Below are positions 47,456 through 57,283 of a stretch of DNA of 64,000 nucleotides, piece after piece; the first letter of the stretch is position 1; the number at the start of each line of letters is the position of its first letter. The translations under genes were made by a program, and so were the position numbers. The DNA comes from Clostridia bacterium. GTDB lineage: Bacteria > Bacillota > Clostridia > RGIG6154. The stretch covers positions 90,321 to 154,320 of the forward strand of contig JAFQQW010000059.1 of assembly GCA_017410375.1 (NCBI GenBank), in the 5' to 3' direction. The notes beneath the pieces were generated by a model that saw nothing but the letters and a program-made list of their open reading frames with translations, had not been told where the DNA came from and did no database searches.

Positions 47456-48823
47456 ATGCTCAGACAAAACGCAAAAATTTTAACGGTTGCCAAAGTGGTG
47501 GCAGATATACTTTGTATCCTCGTCGCCTTTTTTGCCAGCTGGTATTTTAAATTTGTGCTTCAGACAGACCCTGCCACCGAGCACCTGCCCATTTCGGCAT
47601 ACTTAGAGCTTTTGTGGCTTTCTTTGCCGACCTTTTTAATTCTGTACTCGGCATTCGGCTTGTATAAGCCCCAGAGAATCCGCTCGGCATTCCGTGAGCT
47701 TTACATTCTGTTTTTATCGGGGCTTTGTCTGTTTGCGGCAATTTCCATTTACCTGTTCGTATTTAAAATTTATCACATTTCCCGTATTTTAGTCGGTTTG
47801 TTCTGCGCAAGTGCCTTTTTACTTTCGGCTTTCTGCAGAATGGCACAGCGCATTCTCACCCGAACCTTACGCAAAAAAGGCTTTAACATCAAATACATTG
47901 TATTAATCGGACTTACCGGGCAGGGCAAAACCTACTTAGATTCTATTCTACGTCGTAAATCCTTAGGCTATGTACCCTTAGGCTTTATGGATGCTACCAC
48001 AAAAAAATATAAAGAAATTCCGTATCTGGGCGATGGCTCTGACCTAAGCAGTTTCTTGGAAAACAATATCGTGGACGAGGTTGTGCTGGCACTGCCTTTG
48101 GAGCAGTACGGTAAATTGCCCGACCTCATTGAAATCTGCGAAAAAAATGGTGTAAAATCGGTTATCATCCCTGCCTACACCGAATTTTTGCCTGCCAAAC
48201 CGCAAATTGACGAAATTGATGACATTCCGCTGGTGAACACCCGCTACATTCCGCTGGACAATCTGTTTTTCTCCACAATCAAAAGACTGGCAGACATCTT
48301 ACTCAGCGCCCTTTTAATGCTGGTTTTATCTCCCCTGTTTTTGGTGCTTGCACTTTTAATCAAATGCACCTCAAAGGGATCGGTATTTTTCAGCCAGGAA
48401 CGGGTCGGCTATAACAAGAAAACCTTTAAAATTTACAAATTCCGCACCATGCGTCCCGGCCAGGCAGGTGGCTGGACGGTAGAAAATGACCCCCGCGTTA
48501 CCCCTTTGGGTAAGTTTTTACGCAAAACCTCATTGGATGAGCTGCCTCAGCTTTACAACGTGTTCAAGGGTGAAATGAGCCTTGTAGGTCCACGTCCCGA
48601 GCAGACCGCCTATGTGGAGCAGTTTAAGGAAACCATCCCGAAATACATGTTAAAGCATCGGGTACGTCCGGGCATTACCGGCTGGGCGCAGGTGAACGGC
48701 TTGAGAGGCGACACATCCATTGAAGAGCGCATCAAGCACGACATTTATTACATTGAAAACTGGAGCTTTTTGCTGGATATAAAAATTCTGATTCTGACTC
48801 TGTTTAAACATCGGGGTTACTGA
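47456..48823 (+). CDS. Exopolysaccharide polyprenyl-phosphate sugar-1-phosphate transferase
   Basis: A 455-residue priming transferase of the WbaP/PssY type. Four or five membrane helices (residues 10-125) precede a CoA-binding-like Rossmann region (about 140-240). The catalytic sugar-transferase domain begins after a last membrane helix at about 278-300, with FSQERVGYNKKTFKIYKFRT and SLDELPQLYNVFKGEMSLVG, then PRP. It loads the first sugar phosphate on undecaprenyl phosphate. It lies 4 bp after the GT2 gene, so pgcA and the next three genes form an exopolysaccharide set. Confidence 0.92.
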   Translation: MLRQNAKILTVAKVVADILCILVAFFASWYFKFVLQTDPATEHLPISAYLELLWLSLPTFLILYSAFGLYKPQRIRSAFRELYILFLSGLCLFAAISIYLFVFKIYHISRILVGLFCASAFLLSAFCRMAQRILTRTLRKKGFNIKYIVLIGLTGQGKTYLDSILRRKSLGYVPLGFMDATTKKYKEIPYLGDGSDLSSFLENNIVDEVVLALPLEQYGKLPDLIEICEKNGVKSVIIPAYTEFLPAKPQIDEIDDIPLVNTRYIPLDNLFFSTIKRLADILLSALLMLVLSPLFLVLALLIKCTSKGSVFFSQERVGYNKKTFKIYKFRTMRPGQAGGWTVENDPRVTPLGKFLRKTSLDELPQLYNVFKGEMSLVGPRPEQTAYVEQFKETIPKYMLKHRVRPGITGWAQVNGLRGDTSIEERIKHDIYYIENWSFLLDIKILILTLFKHRGY

Positions 48824-48844
48824 TTTGTAAAGGAGGATAAAGCC

Positions 48845-50380
48845 TTGATTACCATTGTAAACAGCTGTGCCTTTATCGGCATAGACGGGGTAAAAATCGA
48901 AACCGAAGTGGACATTTCCAAGGGCGTTCCCTCTTTTGAAATTGTCGGACTCCCGGACACCGCAGTGAAAGAAAGTAAGGAACGGGTGCGCTCTGCTTTA
49001 AAAAACGCAAAAATCCCCTTCCCGCCTGCACGGTACACAGTAAACTTAGCACCTGCCTCCATTAAAAAGGAAGGGGCTTTGTTTGACTTTCCCATTGCTG
49101 CAGGCATTTTAAGCAGTATGCGTTTAATTCCTACCGAAGCCCTTACCGATAAAATGGTCATTGGCGAGCTTTCCTTAAACGGTGAAATCCGCCCTGTAAG
49201 CGGAATCCTTGCCGCCGCCATTGCCGCAAAGCAAAACGGCATGGACGGCATATTTGTCCCTGCGCAAAATGCCGCAGAGGCAGCGGTTATTGAAGGACTT
49301 TCCGTGTACCCCTGCGAAAGCTTAACCGCTTTTATGCTCCATTGCACGGGCGAGCAACCCATTCTGCCGTTCCGGGTGGATTCTGCCATTCAAAACAGCG
49401 CCTTTCAATCCACTCTGGATTTCTCGGAGGTCAAGGGGCAGGAAGCTGCCAAGCGCGCCCTGGAAATTGCCGCCGCAGGCGGACACAACTGTCTGATGGT
49501 CGGCAGTCCCGGTACAGGTAAAACCATGCTTGCAAAACGTCTGCCCACCATTTTACCCGATTTAACCTTTGAAGAGTCCTTAGAGGTCACCAAAATTCAC
49601 AGCATCAGCGGTATGCTTCCCGATAACACACCCCTTATGTGTCAGCGTCCGTTCCGCAGTCCGCACCACACAATCTCTGCCAACGGCATGTCGGGCGGCG
49701 GACGTGTACCCCGACCGGGCGAAGTGAGCCTTGCACACCACGGTGTACTCTTTTTAGACGAATTACCCGAATTTCATAAAGACACCTTAGAGGTATTGCG
49801 CCAACCGCTGGAGGATTCTAAAATCACCATCTCCCGTGTGGCTTCTACCCTCACATACCCTTGTAACATTATGCTCATTACTGCCATGAATCCGTGTCGT
49901 TGCGGTTTTCTGAACGACCCGCACCACGAATGCACCTGTTCTCCGCATCAGGTACAGCAGTATATGGCAAAAATCAGCGGACCGTTGCTGGACCGTATTG
50001 ACATCCATATTGAGGTCAACCCCATTATGTATGAGGATTTAGAAAACAAAACCGCTCCGTCCGTTTCTTCTGCCGAGATGAAAGAGCGGGTTTGCCGTGC
50101 CCGTGCCATTCAGGCATCCCGATTTGCTGAGGACGGCATTTTCACCAACGCACAGATGCAGGAACGGCACATTTTAAAATACTGTGCTTTAGGCGAAGCG
50201 GAAAACAATATGCTAAAGAAAGCCTTTGACCGCTTAGGCTTAAGCGCCCGTGCCTATAACCGCATTTTAAAGGTGGCGCGCACCATTGCAGACTTAGACG
50301 GCAGTGCGGACATTTTAAAGCCGCACCTGGCAGAAGCCATCAGCTATCGAAGCATGGATCGGAAATTAAAAAACGCTTAA
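48845..50380 (+). CDS. YifB/ComM-family Mg-chelatase-like AAA+ ATPase
   Basis: A 511-residue protein starting at TTG 48845 with AAAGGAGG eight bases upstream. N-terminal Lon-protease-like fold (IVGLPDTAVKESKERVRSAL, residues 34-53), Walker A GSPGTGKTML at about 219-228, FRSPHHTISANGMSGGG, LFLDELPEF (Walker B) and C-terminal zinc-finger-like MNPCRCGFLNDPHHECTC. ComM helicases support branch migration during transformation in Gram-negatives; the role in Clostridia is not settled. It lies 21 bp after the sugar transferase gene. Confidence 0.9.
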   Translation: MITIVNSCAFIGIDGVKIETEVDISKGVPSFEIVGLPDTAVKESKERVRSALKNAKIPFPPARYTVNLAPASIKKEGALFDFPIAAGILSSMRLIPTEALTDKMVIGELSLNGEIRPVSGILAAAIAAKQNGMDGIFVPAQNAAEAAVIEGLSVYPCESLTAFMLHCTGEQPILPFRVDSAIQNSAFQSTLDFSEVKGQEAAKRALEIAAAGGHNCLMVGSPGTGKTMLAKRLPTILPDLTFEESLEVTKIHSISGMLPDNTPLMCQRPFRSPHHTISANGMSGGGRVPRPGEVSLAHHGVLFLDELPEFHKDTLEVLRQPLEDSKITISRVASTLTYPCNIMLITAMNPCRCGFLNDPHHECTCSPHQVQQYMAKISGPLLDRIDIHIEVNPIMYEDLENKTAPSVSSAEMKERVCRARAIQASRFAEDGIFTNAQMQERHILKYCALGEAENNMLKKAFDRLGLSARAYNRILKVARTIADLDGSADILKPHLAEAISYRSMDRKLKNA

Positions 50381-50381
50381 G

Positions 50382-50410
50382 TTGCAAAAAATGTAAGAAT
50401 CGTGTATAAT
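50382..50410 (+). promoter_or_regulatory. SigA-type promoter of murG-pth-mfd
   Basis: TTGCAA (50382-50387), 17 bp, TATAAT (50405-50410), directly after the yifB stop. Confidence 0.75.
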
Positions 50411-50476
50411 TAATAAGGAAAACAATAAAAAGTTTCTAATATACATATACTGAAAAAATATTTGAGGAGTGGTCAA

Positions 50477-51538
50477 GTGAAAATCGTATTGGCTGGCGGC
50501 GGCACCGCAGGGCATGTAACCCCGAACATCGCGCTCATCCCCGCCTTAAAAGAAGCAGGTTTTACCGACATTCAGTACATCGGTACCAACGGCATTGAAA
50601 AAGAACTGATTACAAAGGAAGGCATCCCCTTCCATGAAATTCAGGCAGGCAAGCTTCGCCGCTATCTGGATATGGAAAATATAAAAGACATTTTCCGCAT
50701 TATAAAAGGTACACAGCAGGCGAAAAAGCTTTTAAAGAAAATCAAGCCGGATGTGGTATTCAGCAAGGGTGGCTTTGCCTCCTGCCCTGTAGTATGGTCC
50801 GCAAAAAGCCTGCATATCCCTGTAATTTCGCATGAATCGGACATCACGCCCGGTCTTGCCAATAAACTCAGCCTGCCCTCTGCAAGCAAAATCTGCTATG
50901 CGTTTCCTGAAACGAAAGCACATCTGCCCGAAGGCAAAGCCATTTACACCGGCATCCCGATTCGCCCTGCATTTTTCACGGGCGACAGACAAAAGGGCTT
51001 GTCTTTCTTAGGCTTTACGGGTAAAAAACCGATACTCACGGTTATCGGTGGCTCACAAGGCTCTAAATTTTTAAATGAAACGGTACGCGGAAGCTTAAAA
51101 GCTTTGCTTGAAACCTTTGATGTGTGCCATCTTTGCGGTAAAGACAATCTGGATACATCCCTTTTAAGCACCGATGGCTACAAGCAGTTTGAATACATGC
51201 ACGCAGAGCTTGCTGACGTGATGCAGGCAACCGATTTATTTGTATCCCGTGCAGGGGCAACCACTTTATTTGAAATTCTTGCCATGAAAAAGCCGTCTGT
51301 GCTGATTCCCCTTTCCAAGGGCAGCCGCGGTGACCAGATTTTAAACGCAAACTCCTTTGAAAAACAGGGCTTTGCCAAAAAACTGGACGAAGAAACCATG
51401 ACCGAGCAAAGCTTTCTGGATACTGTTTTTGCAGTGTACAAGGACAGGGAAAGCTACCACATAGCGCTCGGACAGGTTTCAAACGAAAACAGCGCGCAAA
51501 AAATTGCCGCACTTTTAAAAGAAAACATCAGAAAATAA
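50477..51538 (+). CDS. murG: UDP-GlcNAc:lipid I GlcNAc transferase
   Basis: MurG makes lipid II from lipid I at the inner membrane face. The start is the GTG at 50477, with GAGGAG seven bases before it. The 353-residue GT-B enzyme has LAGGGTAGHVTPNIAL (5-20), FSKGGFASCPVVW, GGSQGSKFLN and FVSRAGATTLFEILAMKKPS. It is the first gene of a transcript with pth and mfd. Confidence 0.95.
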   Translation: MKIVLAGGGTAGHVTPNIALIPALKEAGFTDIQYIGTNGIEKELITKEGIPFHEIQAGKLRRYLDMENIKDIFRIIKGTQQAKKLLKKIKPDVVFSKGGFASCPVVWSAKSLHIPVISHESDITPGLANKLSLPSASKICYAFPETKAHLPEGKAIYTGIPIRPAFFTGDRQKGLSFLGFTGKKPILTVIGGSQGSKFLNETVRGSLKALLETFDVCHLCGKDNLDTSLLSTDGYKQFEYMHAELADVMQATDLFVSRAGATTLFEILAMKKPSVLIPLSKGSRGDQILNANSFEKQGFAKKLDEETMTEQSFLDTVFAVYKDRESYHIALGQVSNENSAQKIAALLKENIRK

Positions 51539-51553
51539 CGGAGAAACAGCTTT

Positions 51554-52114
51554 ATGTATTTAATCGTAGGCCTGGGCAATCCGGGCAAGCAGTATTTTGC
51601 GACCCGTCACAACATCGGTTTTTCTGCCATGGATTATCTGTCGCAAAAACATAACATTGCCATCACAAAAATCAAGCACAAGGGCTTGATTGGCGAAGGA
51701 AAAATCAACGGAGAACGGGTTTTGCTTTTAAAACCCCAGACCTTTATGAATTTAAGCGGTGAATCGGTTCGGGATGCCGCAACCTTCTACAAAATTCCGA
51801 ACGAAAACATTTTAATCATTTATGATGACGTATCTCTTCCGGTAGGCAAAATGCGTCTGCGCGAAAAAGGAAGTGCCGGCGGACACAACGGCATTAAATC
51901 CATCATCGCCCATTTAGGCTCGGATGTATTTCCGCGCATCAAAATCGGCGTGGGCAGTCCCAAGCCCGAAACGGATTTGGCAGACCATGTTTTGGGGCGC
52001 ATCTCCAAGGAAGAAGAGAAAATTTTATTTGAAATGCTGGAAAAAACCAACGGCGCGGTGGAAACCTTTGTCAAAGACGGCATGGAACGCGCCATGAACC
52101 AATATAGCGGATAA
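51554..52114 (+). CDS. pth: Peptidyl-tRNA hydrolase
   Basis: Pth releases tRNA from peptidyl-tRNA that falls off ribosomes. The 186-residue protein has the conserved VGLGNPGKQYFATRHNIGF with catalytic His19, plus LLKPQTFMNLSGESV, YDDVSLPVGKMRLREKGSAG and GHNGIKSI. The stop overlaps the mfd start. The pth-mfd pair is conserved in Firmicutes. Confidence 0.96.
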   Translation: MYLIVGLGNPGKQYFATRHNIGFSAMDYLSQKHNIAITKIKHKGLIGEGKINGERVLLLKPQTFMNLSGESVRDAATFYKIPNENILIIYDDVSLPVGKMRLREKGSAGGHNGIKSIIAHLGSDVFPRIKIGVGSPKPETDLADHVLGRISKEEEKILFEMLEKTNGAVETFVKDGMERAMNQYSG

Positions 52115-55100
52115 TGATGACACAACAAGGATATTTAGAGGTCCTGCAGGAGCAGGAATCCTACAGCGAAATTTTAAACGCTGTAAAAAAGAACAAATTT
52201 CCCATAAAAATCACAGGTACGGCCGAGTCGCAAAAACTGCACTTGGCCTATTCTTTGTGTAAAGAATTTAGAAAAAACATGGTATACATCGTGCCCGATC
52301 CTTTAACGGCACGGTTTGCCTTAGAGGATTTAAAATTCTTTGCCGGAGAAGAAAATACCGATTTATTCCCCAAAAAGGAACAGATTTTTTATGAAATTGA
52401 AGCCAAAAGTGCCGGAAACGCCTCTAAGCGTATCGCGGTGCTGAATAATCTGTTGCACAGGCAGAACTATTTTGTGGTTACCACCATTGAAGCCTTTTGT
52501 CAGAAAATCATCTCCAAGGTGGCGTTTGAAAACCGCAGAATCGCATTAAAAACCGCACAGGTTTACAGCATAGAAGATATCGAAAAGAAGCTTGCGCTCA
52601 TGGGGTATAAACGGGAATACACCGTTGAAGCGCCGGGTCAGTTTGCGGTGCGTGGCGGTATTTTGGATATTTTCCCCCGGAATGCCCTCACCCCTTGCCG
52701 CGTTGAGTTTTTTGATGACGAAATTGACACCATCCGTCTGTTTGATCCTGATTCCCAGCTTTCCATTGAAATTGTGCAGGAAATCGAGATTTCTCCTGCC
52801 AACGAGGATTTTTCGGACAACATCGGCACCCTTGCGGACTTTTGCGAAAACTGTCTGTTTTTCCTGGAAGAACCGCACCATTTGCATGCCTCCTACGAAA
52901 AGGCTGTGTCTGATTTAACCGATGCCATCGGTGCCGCAAAGGAAAAAGCGATGCTCACCGAGCGGGAGCAGATGCGTGCAGACTATTATATAGAAGCTTA
53001 TTCCACCGCTTTAAAGAAAACCTACAGCCAGGGTGCTATTGCCCTGTCTAACCTGACTTTAGCGGCAAAGGAATTCAATCCGAAAGAAATTCTTTCCATT
53101 AATACTAAATCCACCGCTTCGTACAACGGAAATTTAGGCCTTCTGCTGGAGGATATTTTATACTACATCGGACAAAAATACCGCATCGTACTTCCCTGTG
53201 GCTCAGAATCCAAAGCCAAGCATCTGCAGGAAGAGTTAAACCGCGAAAATATTTCGTCTGCCTACACCGCAACCTTAAAGGAAATGCCAAAGCGCGGTAT
53301 GGTAACTTTGGTAGACGGTACGCTGCAACGGGGCTTTGAATATCCCTTAACCGCATCCGTCTTTCTGTCCGACAAAATCTTTGCAGGCGAATCCCAGAAG
53401 AAAACAGCACTCCGTAAAAAAGGACAGTCCATCCGCGATATTTCGGATATCAAGGAAGGCGATTATGTGGTGCATCAGAGCCACGGTATCGGTGTATACT
53501 CAGGCATTGAGCGCATCACGGTAGACAACATCACAAAGGACTATTTAAAGGTCAAATATCAGGGCACAGACGTTTTATATGTGCCTGTTAACCAGTTGAA
53601 CTTAATCAACAAATATATCGGCGCAACCGAACACATTAAAGTAAACAAGCTTGGCGGTCAGGAATGGAACCGCACCAAGGCAAAAGCAAAATCAGCTGTT
53701 GCGGCAATCGCAAAAGAGTTGGTGGAGCTGTATGCCGCCCGGGAAAATGTACAGGGCTTTGTTTTCAACCCCGACACTCCCTGGCAAAAGGAATTTGAGG
53801 ATGCCTTTTTATACGAAGAAACCCAAGACCAGGTAACCGCCATTGCAGATGTGAAAAAGGACATGGAAAGTGCAAAGCCCATGGACAGACTGCTTTGCGG
53901 TGACGTAGGCTTCGGCAAGACCGAGGTGGCACTTCGCGCGGCGTTTAAAGCCATTATGGACGGCAAGCAGGTGGCATACCTTGTGCCCACCACATTGCTT
54001 GCCAAACAGCATTATGAAAACTTCCTGCAACGGTTGCAGAATTACCCCTTTAAAGTTGAAATGCTCTCCCGCTTCCGCTCCAAAAAACAGCAGGAGGAAA
54101 CGGTAAAACGCTTAAAAAACGGAAGCTGTGACATGGTTGTCGGCACCCACCGTCTGTTGCAGGAGGACATCGGCTTTAAGGATTTAGGTCTTTTGATTGT
54201 GGACGAGGAACAGCGCTTTGGCGTAAACCATAAAGAAAAAATAAAAACCTTGAAAAATAACGTGGATGTGTTGACCTTAACCGCAACCCCTATCCCCAGA
54301 ACCTTAAAAATGGCAATGTCGGGCTTAAGGGACATGAGCGTTTTAACCGAACCGCCTCAGGACAGACATCCCATTCAAACCTATGTTTTAGAATTCAATC
54401 CCGAGGTTATCGCCTCTGCCATCCGTCGTGAAATGGAACGAAACGGACAGGTGTATTATCTTTATAACCGTGTCGAATCCATTGACGCCTTTGCGGCACG
54501 CATCAAGCAGTTGGTACCCGAGGCACGCATTGCCATCGCCCATGGCAGAATGAGCCAGATTCAGATGGAAAACATTATGTTAAAGGTCATCGACGGTGAG
54601 GTGGATGTTTTAATTTGCACCACCATCATTGAAACAGGGCTGGACATTCCGAATGTAAACACCATTATTTTGGATAACGCCGACCGCTTCGGTCTTGCTC
54701 AGCTCCACCAGATTCGCGGACGTGTAGGCCGTTCCTCCCGTCTTGCCTATGCCTACTTTACCATTCAGAAGGATAAGGTTTTAGATGCCGTTGCGGAAAA
54801 ACGGTTAAAGGCAATTAAGGAATACACCGAATTTGGTGCAGGCTTCAAGCTTGCCATGAAAGACCTGGAAATCCGCGGTGCAGGCAGTCTTTTGGGACAG
54901 AAACAACACGGACATATTGAACAAATCGGCTATGAGCTTTACTGCAGATTGTTAGAAACCGCGGTGCGTCAGCTGAAAAACAACGAGGAAATTGTGGAAG
55001 AACTGCCTATCACCATTGACCTGCAGCAAGACAGCTACATTCCCGAAAAGTATATCGCAGATGCGGACACACGTATTGATGTTTACAAAACCATTTCACA

Positions 55101-55455
55101 AATTGAAACCGAGGAAGATGCAGACAACGTAATCAGTCAGCTGATTGACCGCTTTGGTGAACCGCCAAAAGTTATGGAAAGCCTGATAGATGCCGTGCTG
55201 ATTCGGAATCTTGCCAAATCTTTAGGCGTAACAGATGTAACCCAGACCAAATCCGAACTGGTGCTGACCCTTTCTGCCGCCTCCCCGATTGATGCGATTT
55301 TGACCTATGTGCAGGAAAATAAAAACGATTTCATTCTGCGCGCCAACAAAACCACTTGCCTTGTTTACAAATTTAACAACCGCACCGTCAACCAGGGTCG
55401 GAATATTAAGATTATATTACAATTGCTAAAACGATTGAAAAAATCCTGCGAATAG
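52114..55455 (+). CDS. mfd: Transcription-repair coupling factor
   Basis: Mfd removes stalled RNA polymerase and recruits UvrA. The 1113-residue protein has a UvrB-like N-terminal module, the RNA-polymerase interaction domain (about 455-530, EGDYVVHQSHGIGVYSGIER), and a RecG-like motor with Walker A GDVGFGKTEVA near 595-605, DEEQRFGV (Walker B region) and IETGLDIPNVNTIILDNADR; RGRVGRSSR is motif VI. The C-terminal TRCF domain is present. Length is normal. Confidence 0.96.
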   Translation: MMTQQGYLEVLQEQESYSEILNAVKKNKFPIKITGTAESQKLHLAYSLCKEFRKNMVYIVPDPLTARFALEDLKFFAGEENTDLFPKKEQIFYEIEAKSAGNASKRIAVLNNLLHRQNYFVVTTIEAFCQKIISKVAFENRRIALKTAQVYSIEDIEKKLALMGYKREYTVEAPGQFAVRGGILDIFPRNALTPCRVEFFDDEIDTIRLFDPDSQLSIEIVQEIEISPANEDFSDNIGTLADFCENCLFFLEEPHHLHASYEKAVSDLTDAIGAAKEKAMLTEREQMRADYYIEAYSTALKKTYSQGAIALSNLTLAAKEFNPKEILSINTKSTASYNGNLGLLLEDILYYIGQKYRIVLPCGSESKAKHLQEELNRENISSAYTATLKEMPKRGMVTLVDGTLQRGFEYPLTASVFLSDKIFAGESQKKTALRKKGQSIRDISDIKEGDYVVHQSHGIGVYSGIERITVDNITKDYLKVKYQGTDVLYVPVNQLNLINKYIGATEHIKVNKLGGQEWNRTKAKAKSAVAAIAKELVELYAARENVQGFVFNPDTPWQKEFEDAFLYEETQDQVTAIADVKKDMESAKPMDRLLCGDVGFGKTEVALRAAFKAIMDGKQVAYLVPTTLLAKQHYENFLQRLQNYPFKVEMLSRFRSKKQQEETVKRLKNGSCDMVVGTHRLLQEDIGFKDLGLLIVDEEQRFGVNHKEKIKTLKNNVDVLTLTATPIPRTLKMAMSGLRDMSVLTEPPQDRHPIQTYVLEFNPEVIASAIRREMERNGQVYYLYNRVESIDAFAARIKQLVPEARIAIAHGRMSQIQMENIMLKVIDGEVDVLICTTIIETGLDIPNVNTIILDNADRFGLAQLHQIRGRVGRSSRLAYAYFTIQKDKVLDAVAEKRLKAIKEYTEFGAGFKLAMKDLEIRGAGSLLGQKQHGHIEQIGYELYCRLLETAVRQLKNNEEIVEELPITIDLQQDSYIPEKYIADADTRIDVYKTISQIETEEDADNVISQLIDRFGEPPKVMESLIDAVLIRNLAKSLGVTDVTQTKSELVLTLSAASPIDAILTYVQENKNDFILRANKTTCLVYKFNNRTVNQGRNIKIILQLLKRLKKSCE

Positions 55456-55463
55456 TATATAAT
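55435..55463 (+). promoter_or_regulatory. Promoter of the PrsA-like gene inside the end of mfd
   Basis: TTGAAA (55435-55440), 17 bp, TATAAT (55458-55463). The -35 lies within the last codons of mfd. Confidence 0.7.
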
Positions 55464-55520
55464 GAAATTGTGGCAACACGATTGCAACAAAAAATCCGTT
55501 TATATTGGAAGGTGATTCCC

Positions 55521-56570
55521 ATGAAAAAATGTATAATCTGTCTTTTGGTTTTCAGTATGCTGTTTGCACTTGTTGCCTGCGGTGATTCCAAGACGGCGAA
55601 AAACCTCGAAACCGACCAGGTGGTCGGTTCTGTGGAGGGCGAACCCATTTATTTCTGGGAATACAATTTCTTTTTGCAGGATGTAAAGCAGGTAATGCTG
55701 GAGCAGTACGGTATTGAACCATCTGACATTTCTGCATCCAAAGAATTCTGGAAAAGAGATTTTGACGGGCAGACCGCCTCCGAGCTTGCCATTGAAAAAG
55801 CCTTTGATGAGGTGACAAGCTTTAAGCGTCAGGTCATTTTTGCCAAGCAGAACGGCGCAACGGTTGACGAAAGCTACGAACAACAGTTAGACAAACAGAT
55901 TGGCGAATACAAAGAGGCTGTCGGTGCTGAATACTTTGAAGTTTTCTTAATAGAAATGGGCTTAACAAGCGAAGAACAGTACCGCCAGATCAGCCGGGAC
56001 AACGCACACATCAACAATTTCTATCAGTCCCTCACTGCAGACGGGACAGTAACCGTTTCAGACGAGGAAATCGAAGCTTTTTACAACGAATACATTGCGC
56101 CCACCTATGATGTGGTTACCGCAAAGCACATTTTGATTTCCACCGTAGATGAAAACGGTGCACCCTTGTCCGATGAAAAGATTGCAAAAGCAGAAGCTTT
56201 AGCAAAGGATTTACACAAACAAATCACTGACGGTGAGATAGAATTTGATGCAGCAATGCAAGAATACGGTCAGGACCCGGGCGTTAAATCCAATCCCGAC
56301 GGCTACACCTTTGGTCGAGGCGAAATGGTCGAAGCCTTTGAAACCACAGCCTTCGGCCTTGAAATCGGCGAAATGTCCGAGCCTGTTTTAAGTGAATTCG
56401 GCTGGCACATTATACTTTTAACCGACGCCAAAACCCAAACCCTGGAAGAGGCGTCCGACAACATCCGTCAACAGCTTTCCTTCAGTGCCTGCACCAAATA
56501 CATCATGGAGCATACCGAATCGTTTGCAATTGAAAAGAATGAAGACGTTTTAGCCAAAGTACAGATATAA
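55521..56570 (+). CDS. PrsA-like peptidyl-prolyl isomerase lipoprotein
   Basis: The 349-residue product starts at 55521 (GGAAGGTGA site). Residues 1-20 form a lipoprotein signal with lipobox LVAC and Cys20 as the lipid-modified residue. A SurA-like N-terminal helical region (about 50-190) is followed by a parvulin domain at about 200-300 (VTAKHILISTVDENG, GVKSNPDGYTFGRGEMVEAF, ALEIG-like FGLEIGEMSEPV, SEFGWHIILLTD). It assists folding of exported proteins outside the membrane. It has its own promoter and terminator. Confidence 0.9.
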   Translation: MKKCIICLLVFSMLFALVACGDSKTAKNLETDQVVGSVEGEPIYFWEYNFFLQDVKQVMLEQYGIEPSDISASKEFWKRDFDGQTASELAIEKAFDEVTSFKRQVIFAKQNGATVDESYEQQLDKQIGEYKEAVGAEYFEVFLIEMGLTSEEQYRQISRDNAHINNFYQSLTADGTVTVSDEEIEAFYNEYIAPTYDVVTAKHILISTVDENGAPLSDEKIAKAEALAKDLHKQITDGEIEFDAAMQEYGQDPGVKSNPDGYTFGRGEMVEAFETTAFGLEIGEMSEPVLSEFGWHIILLTDAKTQTLEEASDNIRQQLSFSACTKYIMEHTESFAIEKNEDVLAKVQI

Positions 56571-56578
56571 TCAACAAA

Positions 56579-56606
56579 AGCACTTCAGAAACCGAAGTGC
56601 TTTTTC
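56579..56606 (+). terminator. Terminator after the PrsA-like gene
   Basis: Stem AGCACTTC / GAAGTGCT with a seven-base loop and five U residues. Confidence 0.85.
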
Positions 56607-56629
56607 TAAGGAAAGGAGCTTTAAACCAC

Positions 56630-57253
56630 ATGGAAAAACAAGTCCTTTTTACCGACCATCAGGAATATTTGCAGATGGAGCATTTATACACCTCTGCTTT
56701 AAAGCAGCTTCAGCTCCGCTTTGAGGTGTTAAACGGCGAATTCAAGGTGATGCATGACCGAAGCCCCATTCATCACATTCAAAGCCGATTCAAATCCACC
56801 AAAAGCATTATCAAAAAGTTAAACAAGCTCGGGCACGAGGTGTCCATTCCCTCTGCCATGAAAAATATTAACGACTTAGCCGGCATCCGCGTGGTTTGCA
56901 GTTACATTGATGACGTGTATAATGTCGCCGATATGTTTTTGCGCCAGAACGATATTCGCCTGATAAAAAAACGCGACTACATCAAAAATCCCAATTACAA
57001 CGGCTACAGAAGTCTGCATCTGGATGTGGAAATTCCCGTATTTTTATCCGACCATACCCAGTCGGTCTTAGCTGAAATTCAGATTCGCACCGTTGCCATG
57101 GACTTCTGGGCAAGCTTAGAGCACGATTTGCGCTATAAATCGGACAAAAACATTCCGCAGGAGCTTTGCGAGCAGATGCTTGCCTGCGCAGACGAAATTG
57201 CTATCATCGACAAAGAAATGCAGGAAATGTATAAAGAAATACAAAACTTATAA
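56630..57253 (+). CDS. Small alarmone synthetase (RelQ/RelP-like GTP pyrophosphokinase)
   Basis: A 207-residue protein from the ATG at 56630, after an AAAGGAG site. It has only the RelA/SpoT synthetase domain: RFKSTKSIIKKL (about 45), DLAGIRVVCSYIDDVYNVAD (about 83), DYIKNPNYNGYRSLHLDV (G-loop) and EIQIRTVAMDFWASLEHDL. There is no hydrolase, TGS or ACT domain, so it makes (p)ppGpp and depends on another enzyme for breakdown. The upstream terminator and the lack of a clear promoter leave its control open. Confidence 0.9.
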   Translation: MEKQVLFTDHQEYLQMEHLYTSALKQLQLRFEVLNGEFKVMHDRSPIHHIQSRFKSTKSIIKKLNKLGHEVSIPSAMKNINDLAGIRVVCSYIDDVYNVADMFLRQNDIRLIKKRDYIKNPNYNGYRSLHLDVEIPVFLSDHTQSVLAEIQIRTVAMDFWASLEHDLRYKSDKNIPQELCEQMLACADEIAIIDKEMQEMYKEIQNL

Positions 57254-57283
57254 AAAAAGAGCCTTACGGCTCTTTTTTTATAG
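57252..57283. terminator. Bidirectional terminator
   Basis: Stem AGAGCC-TTAC-GGCTCT flanked by A-run and T-run, between the convergent alarmone synthetase and EamA genes; it overlaps the end of the EamA gene. Confidence 0.85.
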